Notes under the pieces: model-generated
Told to the model about the DNA's origin: nothing
What the model saw: the letters and a program-made list of their open reading frames with translations, nothing else
The model's database searches: none
Shown: positions 15,577-22,504 of the stretch, piece by piece
Position numbering within the stretch: the stretch's first letter is position 1
How the letters are laid out: each line of letters starts with the position of its first letter
Assembly (NCBI GenBank): GCA_964457685.1
Contig: CAYWFS010000033.1
Span: 1-22,504, forward strand
Source of the DNA: UMGS1696 sp964457685
GTDB lineage: Bacteria; Bacillota; Clostridia; Oscillospirales; CAG-272
Reading direction: 5' to 3'
Length of the DNA stretch: 22,504 nt
Position numbers and translations under genes: made by a program

Positions 15577-18426
15577 ATGGCTAAAGATAAAAAGAAAAAT
15601 AAAAAAGTCACAGCGGGGGATCTGTTCGGAAAGCTCGGGAAGCGTACCCGTGATGAGTCGGAGTTAAACAAACCCGGCATTACCGAGGATGAGACACTGC
15701 TTGATGACGAACTGCTTGTCGGAGACAAAGACAGGCTTAGTGACACGGACTCCTCGATAGATGTGAGCGGCGGTTCTGCGGAAAGTGACAGTGAGCTTGA
15801 TATAAACGAGCTGCTCCGCAAGTATATGCCCGAATACGAGAGCGAGGAAGAAAAGTCGGACGGCAAAAAAAGCGGCGGCATTCTTTCCATGCTGAAAAAC
15901 GACGGCGGTGAGAGCTTGCATGAAGAAGTATCGGATGAGGATGAGCAGCTGATTTCATCCCTTGACAGTGCTTTCGGAATACCGAAAAAGCATGAAGAGG
16001 TCGAGGATGAGGTCAAAGACCGTGAAGAAACGACTGAGGAAGTTATCGCCGAAAAGCGTCCTGCTTCTCTCGAAGGCTTCATTGACGAATATGAGCTTGA
16101 ACCCGACGATGGGGATACCTTTGACGAACTCGAAGATGAGGGTTCAGAGGACGATACCGAAGATGAGGATGAGCCTGAAATCGAGGAAGAAAAGCCGAAA
16201 AAGAAGAAAAAGTCGGTGTTCTCCCTGTTCGGCGGAAGAAAGAAAAAGCAGGCGGAGGAGCTTATCGAGGAAGAAAACACGATAGACAATGCCAACGCTA
16301 TGCTTGAGGACGAGGTATCAACCGAAGCGGAGGAAGAAATTACCGCAGAGTCGGATGAAACGGATGAGACTGTCGCAGAGGCAGCGTATAATTCCGAAGA
16401 AGCTCACGAGGAAGAGCTTACCGAGACAGATGAAGCTGCGGAAGAGACTTCGGAGGATTTCGCCGAGACTTCTGCGGAGAATTCTGCGGAGGATTCCGTG
16501 CAGGCTGTAGAGGATGAGGGCGAAAGCTTTAATCTTGACGACGAGGAATTCGACCCCACCGACATTAACCTTATGGTTGCGTTCGGTCTTGACGGCAAGG
16601 ACAACAAGCAGGCTAAGGAATTCGGTGACAGACTCGAAGCGAAGCAGCACAGTCACGACAGCCGAAAGATAAAGATAGACCATCCCGAATATGTGGACAA
16701 GTCGCAGATACCCACGATTCGCAAGGAGTTTGCGACACGAAAACTGTCACTCAGAATAAGATTTGTGCTTTGTACGGTGTTTACGGTGCTTCTCATGATA
16801 TTCGAGAACATCACGACCATCACAAAGCTGTTTACGGGTACGGAGCAACAGTTTGCGGGCTTCCTTGACCCGGCGGTATATCCCGTTGTTTACATAATGG
16901 TAAGCTTACAGCTCATGCTTCTTGCGTGCTACTGTGCGGTAGGGGAGATAAGTACTGGCTTTAAGAATATTTTCAGGGGTACTCCCACTCCCGAAAGTAT
17001 GACGGCTCTGCTTACACTCGGCGGTGTTCTTTATTCCGCTGTGCTTGCGGTGACTGTAAAAGCTCCGAATGAGCCTGTAATGTTCAACTTTGTTACGGCT
17101 GTATCGGCACTTCTTACTCTTATCTACGCTATGTATAACAACAAGCGTGAAAACATGAACTTTGCAGTTATTGCAAACAGAAAGCCGAAGCACATTGTTC
17201 GCCGTCTTCCCGATGAGGAATCCGAAGGTGAAGCAAGAGCTTTTGCGGAACATGATGATGCGTGCGATGTTATGAAGATAGAAAAGACCGACTTTATCGA
17301 CGGCTTCTTCGGCAGACTTCGCAAGCCCGACACTTCGACCGGTGTATTTATGACCTTTGCAATGAGTGCGTCCGTTGCTCTTGCGGTTCTTATCGGTATA
17401 TTTGTGAACTTCCGCGGAGGAGAGAGTGATACTGCCGCAATATGCAGAGTGGTATATTCCTCGCTTCTTATGCTGGCTCCTCTTTCCGCTTACATTACGT
17501 TCTCTTATCCGCTGTATCGTGCGAATGTTGCGGCAAAGCAGTATGACAGTGCTATCATAGGTGACGCTGCAATTGAAGAATACTCAAATGCGTCCATCAT
17601 TTCCTTTGACGACAAGAACGTATTCCCCTCATACTCCGTAAAGGTTCAGAATATGCGTATATACAACAACGCAAGAATCGACAGAGTTCTTTACTATGCG
17701 GCATCCGTGTTCGCATATGCGGGAGGACCGTTACAGGACGTATTCGAGGTTGCTACGAGAGACATGGGCGTTTCCTCAAACGTAAAGATATTCGATACGG
17801 AGGCAGGCTTCCTTGCGGCTCAGGTAGACGGAGTTAACATAATCTTCGGAAGCGGTCAGAACCTCAGAAATCGTGGTCTTAACATTCCCGAAGCCGCTCT
17901 TGTGGACGATGTTGACCTCTCGGACGAGCTTTCGATAATGTATATGTTCCGTGAGAGCAAGCTGGTTGCGAAGTTCTACGTCAAGTACGTTATGGACTCC
18001 GACATCGACCTTATCTTAAAGCAGTTCTCGGGAAGCGGACTTTACGTTTGCGTTCGTACATTCGACCCGAACATAGACGAGGCGATGATAGCGAAAAAAG
18101 CGGGTATGAAGAAAATGCCACTCAAGATTCTCCGTTACTCCGGTACGGATGAGGTAGGCAAATACGAAGAAAAGGTTGACAGCGGACTTGTCACAAGCGG
18201 CTCTCCGAAGTCACTTCTTCAGGTCATTACCTACTGCGGAAAGGTTCTTCACACGAAAAAGACGGATATTGCACTCGGTGTTCTTTCCGTTCTTATCGGT
18301 GCGGCTATTCTCGCACTTCTGCTTCTTGCGGATTCGCTGACCGTTCTTTCGTCGCTTCTTATCGTTCTGTACCAGCTTATCTGGCTCATTCCGATTTCGA
18401 TAGCGTCTAAGGTATTTATCAGATAA
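15577..18426 (+). CDS. Large acidic membrane protein with degenerate P1B-ATPase core (pseudo-P-type ATPase)
   Basis: 949 aa from the ATG at 15577; a TTG at 15445, 3 nt after rlmB, would add 44 basic residues. Neither start has a good ribosome site. Residues 15-370 are extremely Asp/Glu-rich, with one Lys-rich break (KPKKKKKS). Eight helices follow (about 394-414, 435-457, 475-495, 502-522, 590-612, 625-648, 898-918, 926-946), the P1B layout. GFKNIFRGTPTPESMTAL (from G461) aligns with GFKGLVHRSPNMDTLVAL of the CopA in this window. APL (634-636) sits at the CPC position. The phosphorylated Asp is kept at D678, but KTGT is replaced by DKNV. HP has become GP (717-718), and TGD is TFD (828-830), 150 residues after D678 exactly as in CopA. 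TGES and GDGxND are missing. It is probably catalytically dead, perhaps a sensor or scaffold. No family name was recognised. Confidence 0.85.
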   Translation: MAKDKKKNKKVTAGDLFGKLGKRTRDESELNKPGITEDETLLDDELLVGDKDRLSDTDSSIDVSGGSAESDSELDINELLRKYMPEYESEEEKSDGKKSGGILSMLKNDGGESLHEEVSDEDEQLISSLDSAFGIPKKHEEVEDEVKDREETTEEVIAEKRPASLEGFIDEYELEPDDGDTFDELEDEGSEDDTEDEDEPEIEEEKPKKKKKSVFSLFGGRKKKQAEELIEEENTIDNANAMLEDEVSTEAEEEITAESDETDETVAEAAYNSEEAHEEELTETDEAAEETSEDFAETSAENSAEDSVQAVEDEGESFNLDDEEFDPTDINLMVAFGLDGKDNKQAKEFGDRLEAKQHSHDSRKIKIDHPEYVDKSQIPTIRKEFATRKLSLRIRFVLCTVFTVLLMIFENITTITKLFTGTEQQFAGFLDPAVYPVVYIMVSLQLMLLACYCAVGEISTGFKNIFRGTPTPESMTALLTLGGVLYSAVLAVTVKAPNEPVMFNFVTAVSALLTLIYAMYNNKRENMNFAVIANRKPKHIVRRLPDEESEGEARAFAEHDDACDVMKIEKTDFIDGFFGRLRKPDTSTGVFMTFAMSASVALAVLIGIFVNFRGGESDTAAICRVVYSSLLMLAPLSAYITFSYPLYRANVAAKQYDSAIIGDAAIEEYSNASIISFDDKNVFPSYSVKVQNMRIYNNARIDRVLYYAASVFAYAGGPLQDVFEVATRDMGVSSNVKIFDTEAGFLAAQVDGVNIIFGSGQNLRNRGLNIPEAALVDDVDLSDELSIMYMFRESKLVAKFYVKYVMDSDIDLILKQFSGSGLYVCVRTFDPNIDEAMIAKKAGMKKMPLKILRYSGTDEVGKYEEKVDSGLVTSGSPKSLLQVITYCGKVLHTKKTDIALGVLSVLIGAAILALLLLADSLTVLSSLLIVLYQLIWLIPISIASKVFIR

Positions 18427-18430
18427 AAAT

Positions 18431-18468
18431 AAAAAAGGGTGAAAGGATTGCACTTTTCACTCTTTTTG
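18431..18468 (+). terminator. Hairpin terminator after the pseudo-ATPase gene
   Basis: An A6GGGTGAAA arm (18431-18444) pairs with TTTCACTCTTTTT (18455-18467) through one G-T pair, ending in T residues. It begins 5 nt after the stop codon. Confidence 0.75.
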
Positions 18469-18544
18469 ATAGGAAAACATAAAATTCAGACAGGAGAATT
18501 TAAAGAGGGGTTGCTTTTTCGTCTATCCCTCGGAGATTTTAGTT

Positions 18545-21151
18545 ATGAGAGAAGATATAAGAAGCTTTTTGCTTGACGTTCAGAAGCCCGGGCGATATAC
18601 CGGCGGTGAAACTAACAGCGTTTTTAAAAATCTTGACGAAGTTAAAATGAGAGTGGCGTTCTGCTTCCCCGACACCTACGAAATAGGTATGTCAAACCTC
18701 GGAATGCGTATACTTTGCGACTGCTTCAACGGTGTTGACGGAGTTTGGTGTGAGAGAGTATATGCTCCGTGGGTTGACATGGAAGACGAGATGAGAAAGC
18801 GTGGCATTCCGCTGTTCACTCACGAAAGCGGAGATTCCGTAGGAGAGTTCGATATGGTAGCTTTTACCATGCAGTATGAGCTTTGCTACACCAATATTTT
18901 AAATATGCTCGACCTTTCGGGTATTCCGCTCAGACGTGAGGACAGAGGTGAGGACTCCCCCGTTGTTATTGCAGGCGGTCCTTGCTCCTACAACCCCGAG
19001 CCGATAGCAGATTTTATCGACCTTTTCTCTATCGGAGAGGGTGAAGAAGCACTTCCCGAGCTTGCAAGACTGTATCTTTCGATGAAGGAGGACGGCACAT
19101 ACACGAAGAAAGCTTTCCTTTACCGTGCCGCAACCGAGCTTAAAGGCTTCTATGTTCCCTCGCTTTATGAGATAAAGTACAACGAGGACGGAACTATAGC
19201 GTCAATAACTCCTGCGGACGAAAAGGTTCCCGCTGTCGTTACAAAGAGAATTGTCGAGAACTTTGACAAATGTATGCCGCCGCTCAATCCCGTGCTCCCG
19301 AACATCGAGACCGTTCACGACCGTGTTACCATGGAGGTATTCAGAGGATGCATAAGAGGTTGTCGCTTCTGTCAGGCAGGTATGGTTTGCCGTCCCGTTC
19401 GTGAAAGAAGTCCCGAGACTCTCGACTGCATTGCAAAAACGATGGTTCAGAACAGCGGCTACAATGAAATTTCGCTCTCGTCCCTGTCAATATCCGACTA
19501 CTCCAAGATAAGTGAGCTTACCGACTCGCTTCTTGAGTGGACGAACGACAAGATGATAAACCTCTCACTTCCGTCAATGCGTGCGGACAGCTTCACAAAG
19601 GAGCTTATGGACAAGATTGCTACCGTAAGACAGTCAACACTTACCTTTGCTCCCGAAGCCGGCTCACCGAGACTCCGTGACGTTATAAACAAGAACATAA
19701 CCGAGGAAGAAATACTTCGTGCGTGCCGTGTTGCTTATTCCGCAGGTAAGAATCAGATAAAGCTTTACTTCATGGACGGACTTCCGCACGAAACCTACGA
19801 TGACATTGAGGGAATCTCCACTCTCGCAAGCCATGTAATAGACGAATACTACAAGACACCGGACAGAAATAAGGCAAGACAGCCGCAGGTTACTCTTTCC
19901 GTTGCGTGCTTTATTCCGAAGCCGTTCACTCCTTTCCAGTGGGAGGGTCAGAACACTCTCGAGGAGCTTAGAGACAAGCAGGACTTCCTTTCCTCGAAGA
20001 TAAAGGACAGAAAGGTTCGCTACAACTACCACGACGCAAAGGTTTCGAGAATAGAGGCTATATTTGCCCGTGGTGACAGACGACTTTCCGCCGCACTTGA
20101 AGAAGCTATTCGCCGTCATGTTCGTTTTGACTCCTGGGAGGAGCATTTCGACTACGACAACTGGATGGATATTTTCGAGACTGTGGGAGTTGACCCGTCG
20201 TTCTATGCAAACAGATGCATTCCCGATGACGAAATACTTCCCTGGGATATGATTTCCTGCGGTGTATCGAAGTCGTTCCTGCTTTCCGAGAGACACAAGG
20301 CTCAGGAGGCGGTTGCAACTCCGTCGTGCAAGGAAAAATGCTCCGGCTGCGGTGTAAACAAGCTTGTTGACAAGAAATACTGCCGCTGGTGTCCCGGTCA
20401 TGATGACAGCTCCGACAGTGCGGGTAAAATCACCTCCGACAAGGTATTCCCCTCGAGAGCGGAGACAATGAAGGCAAACGTAAAGCCTGCAAGACTTATC
20501 AGACTCCGTTTCCGCAAGTTCGGTGCAATGCTGTATATATCACACCTCGACCTTGCAAAGACTCTCACACGCTCCCTTGTTCGTTCGGGTCTTCCGATAT
20601 ACTACACCGAGGGCTTCAACCCCATTCCGAAGCTTGTGTTTGCCACACCTTTGTCGGTAGGCTGCGGAGGAGAAGAAGAGGTACTTGACATCAGACTTCT
20701 CGAACCCGTTTCAAACGATGTTATATCGGAAAAGCTGTCAGCGGTAATGCCGAACGGAATCGAAATTACGAGGGTATACGAGCAGAGAGGAAAGCTCACC
20801 GACATAAAGTGGGCGGAATGCGAAATAAGCTTCGGCGGTGTCCGTTTCGATGACGGCATTTGCGATGAAATATCTAAGCTGTTCGACAATCCGTACACCA
20901 TTATGAAGCGTAGCAAGAGCGGTGAGAAGGAATGTGATATTTCTCCCCTTGTAAAGCGTATTTCCGCTGTCCGTGATGGTGAGAAGCTTGTTGTGACTGC
21001 CGTTACCTCTGCCGATGCGGAAAAATACCTCAATCCCGAATACGTTGCTAAGGCTGTAGCGGAGAAATTCGGTCTTGACGGTGAGACTTCATGGCACGTT
21101 ATTGTCAGAAAGAAGCTCATGCTCTCCGACGGCGAAACCGATTTCATTTGA
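18545..21151 (+). CDS. B12-binding-type radical SAM protein fused to DUF2344
   Basis: 868 aa. The N-terminal third resembles the cobalamin-binding segment of this radical SAM family (FPDTYEIGMSNLGMRIL near residue 39). The radical SAM core has the iron-sulfur motif C269-x3-C273-x2-C276, in which a 4Fe-4S cluster cleaves S-adenosylmethionine. A second cysteine group follows (C595, C599, C602, C612, C615) in a short linker. From about residue 645 a DUF2344 domain begins (RLRFRKFGAMLYISHLDL, then EGFNPIPKLVFATPLSVG). In many Clostridia these two modules occur as adjacent or fused genes (TIGR03960 and TIGR03936) near ribosomal or RNase genes; the substrate is unknown and may be RNA. GGAG at 18532-18535 is the ribosome site. 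It is apparently monocistronic. Confidence 0.88.
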   Translation: MREDIRSFLLDVQKPGRYTGGETNSVFKNLDEVKMRVAFCFPDTYEIGMSNLGMRILCDCFNGVDGVWCERVYAPWVDMEDEMRKRGIPLFTHESGDSVGEFDMVAFTMQYELCYTNILNMLDLSGIPLRREDRGEDSPVVIAGGPCSYNPEPIADFIDLFSIGEGEEALPELARLYLSMKEDGTYTKKAFLYRAATELKGFYVPSLYEIKYNEDGTIASITPADEKVPAVVTKRIVENFDKCMPPLNPVLPNIETVHDRVTMEVFRGCIRGCRFCQAGMVCRPVRERSPETLDCIAKTMVQNSGYNEISLSSLSISDYSKISELTDSLLEWTNDKMINLSLPSMRADSFTKELMDKIATVRQSTLTFAPEAGSPRLRDVINKNITEEEILRACRVAYSAGKNQIKLYFMDGLPHETYDDIEGISTLASHVIDEYYKTPDRNKARQPQVTLSVACFIPKPFTPFQWEGQNTLEELRDKQDFLSSKIKDRKVRYNYHDAKVSRIEAIFARGDRRLSAALEEAIRRHVRFDSWEEHFDYDNWMDIFETVGVDPSFYANRCIPDDEILPWDMISCGVSKSFLLSERHKAQEAVATPSCKEKCSGCGVNKLVDKKYCRWCPGHDDSSDSAGKITSDKVFPSRAETMKANVKPARLIRLRFRKFGAMLYISHLDLAKTLTRSLVRSGLPIYYTEGFNPIPKLVFATPLSVGCGGEEEVLDIRLLEPVSNDVISEKLSAVMPNGIEITRVYEQRGKLTDIKWAECEISFGGVRFDDGICDEISKLFDNPYTIMKRSKSGEKECDISPLVKRISAVRDGEKLVVTAVTSADAEKYLNPEYVAKAVAEKFGLDGETSWHVIVRKKLMLSDGETDFI

Positions 21152-21171
21152 TTTAATATAATTTGATATTG

Positions 21172-21218
21172 TCACCCCATTCGTTTGGCATTGCGTCATG
21201 CGGTGGGGTGATTTTTTT
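21172..21218 (+). terminator. Terminator after the radical SAM gene
   Basis: TCACCCCA at 21172-21179 pairs with TGGGGTGA at 21204-21211, followed by T7. The T run reaches the stop codon of the converging DUF4363 gene (21217-21219), so the two convergent units are packed tightly. Confidence 0.85.
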
Positions 21219-21582
21219 ATCCTATTGCATACACGGAGAAGGCTTCTGAGTTTTTCAGCTCCCGTATCAGCGATGTCAGACGTGTGAGAGCGGCGTTGTA
21301 TTCGCTTTTGCTGTTTGAGCTGTGGTAGGAATAAAGCTCCTCAAATGCGTTGTCGAGCGTTTCCGAGTCTTTGTGACTGACGGTGCATCGGATATACAGC
21401 CGTATCTTCTCCCATGAATGCAATGCGGGCGGATACAGCGTGTCGAATTTCGTTTCGTCTGCGGCTGTTTCCGAGAGAATGAGTTCGATTTCCGTGCAGT
21501 TTTTTCTTATATATACGGAGGACGAAACGGAAAACACGGTGACGGCAAGAAAAACGCATACGGCACATACGAATGACTTCAC
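21217..21582 (-). CDS. DUF4363-like small membrane-anchored protein
   Basis: 121 aa with one N-terminal hydrophobic helix (about residues 4-24) acting as signal anchor, followed by a helical, mostly hydrophilic domain with a conserved-looking HSWEKIRLYI segment. It resembles the DUF4363 family that is commonly found next to DUF421 genes in Clostridia. The GTG start overlaps the stop of the upstream DUF421 gene by 4 nt (GTGA), indicating translational coupling. Function unknown; location is probably the outer face of the membrane. Confidence 0.7.
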   Translation of the reverse strand: MKSFVCAVCVFLAVTVFSVSSSVYIRKNCTEIELILSETAADETKFDTLYPPALHSWEKIRLYIRCTVSHKDSETLDNAFEELYSYHSSNSKSEYNAALTRLTSLIRELKNSEAFSVYAIG

Positions 21583-22265
21583 TTCTTCCTCCTTTTCTCT
21601 ATGCAGGTGAGCTTTCCGTTGTCGCTTGCCGCCAGTATGAATATGTCCCCGAGAGGTATTCCCGTTCGCTTTATCTCGGAGTCAAGCCGCCGCCTGTCCC
21701 AACCAAGCTCACAAAGCCTTTCTTCGATTACAGTGCCGTCTACTACCAGTATGTGGTCGATTCCCGCCTCCTCCTCTCCGTTTGCCGCAGAGACAAGGGA
21801 TGAGAGGGTGACGGGGGATGAGTTCTCGTTGGCGAATACGGAGAGCTTACCGTTTTCCTCGAGAACAGCATAGTAAATCTCGTCCAGCCGACCGAAGCCC
21901 TTTTGGCGAAGCTCCGATATAAGCTCGTCTGCCTCTATGCGGTTCCTTTTCATCTCCTCCTGCATGAGCTTGCCCCTTTTGATAAGAATCGTCGGTGAGC
22001 CGTAGAAGAGCTTCTTTGCGAGATTTGATTTCAAAATAAGGAATGAGACGATGACCTCTACGGACAGGAGTACGAGGATCGGGATGATGGCATAGAGAAG
22101 CGGTTTGTCACGGTCTGTTATCGGCTGTACGGCTATCTCGGAAAGAATGATGGTTACGATAAGCTCGGAGACACGAAGCTCGCCGATTTGACGCTTTCCC
22201 ATGAGGCGAAGTGCGAAAAGCAGTGCGAAATAAATGATTACGGTGCGTATATATAGTGTTAGCAT
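21579..22265 (-). CDS. DUF421 (YetF/YdfR-type) membrane protein
   Basis: 228 aa. Three N-terminal membrane helices (about residues 4-22, 30-50 and 56-78) contain the family hallmark ALRLMGKRQIGEL. A cytoplasmic alpha/beta domain follows, with GSPTILIKRGKLM and a later GRLDEIYYAVLEENGKLSVF block. The family is widespread in sporeforming Firmicutes and of unknown biochemical role. The ATG at 22263-22265 is chosen because it begins the normal family N-terminus; an in-frame extension upstream reads as non-family sequence. No clear ribosome site precedes it. It is translationally coupled to the DUF4363 gene downstream. Confidence 0.87.
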   Translation of the reverse strand: MLTLYIRTVIIYFALLFALRLMGKRQIGELRVSELIVTIILSEIAVQPITDRDKPLLYAIIPILVLLSVEVIVSFLILKSNLAKKLFYGSPTILIKRGKLMQEEMKRNRIEADELISELRQKGFGRLDEIYYAVLEENGKLSVFANENSSPVTLSSLVSAANGEEEAGIDHILVVDGTVIEERLCELGWDRRRLDSEIKRTGIPLGDIFILAASDNGKLTCIEKRRKK

Positions 22266-22358
22266 GGCTCTATTATGCCCGTTTCGGTACGGAATATGCC
22301 CGAAAACGAGGGATTTGAGAAAAAAACGAAAAAAATCGAAAAAAGTTTGAAAAAGGGG

Positions 22359-22387
22359 TTGACAAGAGGTGCGAGGTATGGTATAAT
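22359..22387 (+). promoter_or_regulatory. Strong sigma-A promoter P1 (probable rRNA operon promoter)
   Basis: TTGACA at 22359-22364, a 17-bp spacer, and TATAAT at 22382-22387 with an extended TGG element. An A-rich tract containing AGTTTGAAAAA lies directly upstream, resembling an UP element. It is one of two near-duplicate promoters at this edge. Confidence 0.85.
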
Positions 22388-22470
22388 AACGAAGCTGTCG
22401 GCGAGAGGAACTCAAAAACCTCGAGTCAAGAAGAAAAATAAAAAACTTAAAAAAAGTTTTGAAAAACCTC

Positions 22471-22499
22471 TTGACAAACGCAAGACAGTGTGATATAAT
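22471..22499 (+). promoter_or_regulatory. Strong sigma-A promoter P2 (probable rRNA operon promoter)
   Basis: TTGACA at 22471-22476 and TATAAT at 22494-22499 with a 17-bp spacer, both perfect. The upstream A-tract with AGTTTTGAAAAA repeats the one before P1. The promoted gene lies outside the window; tandem consensus promoters with A-tracts suggest an rRNA operon. Confidence 0.85.
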
Positions 22500-22504
22500 A
22501 AATA

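Noticed and set aside
15414..16295. A Ser-rich 293-codon minus-strand open frame opposite the acidic region
   Set aside because: Glu/Asp codons (GAG/GAA/GAC) read as Ser/Leu/Phe-type codons on the other strand, producing a long open frame without meaning; no ribosome site or domain.

Overview
The window looks like a chromosomal segment of an anaerobic, low-to-mid-GC Firmicute, most likely a gut or rumen Clostridium relative (Oscillospiraceae/Ruminococcaceae-like). The evidence is the operon style, AGA-rich arginine codons, consensus sigma-A promoters with 16-17 bp spacers, an S-layer-homology protein, a DUF421/DUF4363 pair, a fused radical SAM/DUF2344 protein, and an ATP synthase c subunit of the Na+-binding anaerobe type. 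The taxon is an inference; no rRNA lies in the window.

Layout, left to right. (1) Copper block, 1-3732: the 3' end of a CsoR-like copper repressor, about 0.9 kb of non-coding, hairpin-rich DNA built as a large imperfect inverted repeat, then a P1B copper ATPase (copA) with a heavy-metal-binding domain at each end and a long two-storey terminator. (2) A minus-strand tRNA-Thr(GGT) with its own consensus promoter and terminator, then a secreted SLH-domain protein. (3) pfkA, ATP-dependent 6-phosphofructokinase, with its own promoter and terminator. (4) A complete F-type ATP synthase operon, atpI-B-E-F-H-A-G-D-C (7274-14360), from one strong promoter to one terminator. Three things stand out in it: a c subunit with two carboxylates (E32 and E65), an epsilon subunit of only 86 aa that lacks the C-terminal helical domain, and a 96-bp structured tandem repeat wedged between atpG and atpD.

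(5) An rlmB/trmH-type rRNA 2'-O-methyltransferase, followed closely by a 949-993 aa membrane protein that has a very acidic N-terminal half and a membrane/P-domain half that aligns with P1B ATPases but has lost nearly all catalytic motifs. I read it as a pseudo-P-type ATPase, and it is the most unusual protein here. (6) A B12-binding-type radical SAM protein fused to DUF2344. (7) A convergent minus-strand DUF421 - DUF4363 pair. (8) At the right edge, two duplicated A-tract plus consensus promoters in tandem, the arrangement expected upstream of an rRNA operon just outside the window.

Functionally, most of the window is central energy metabolism (glycolysis, ATP synthase) and translation (tRNA, rRNA methylation, probable rrn promoters), with copper resistance on the left. 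The candidates for something new are the pseudo-P-type ATPase, the hairpin-rich inverted-repeat block between csoR and copA, and the tandem structured repeat inside the atp operon.
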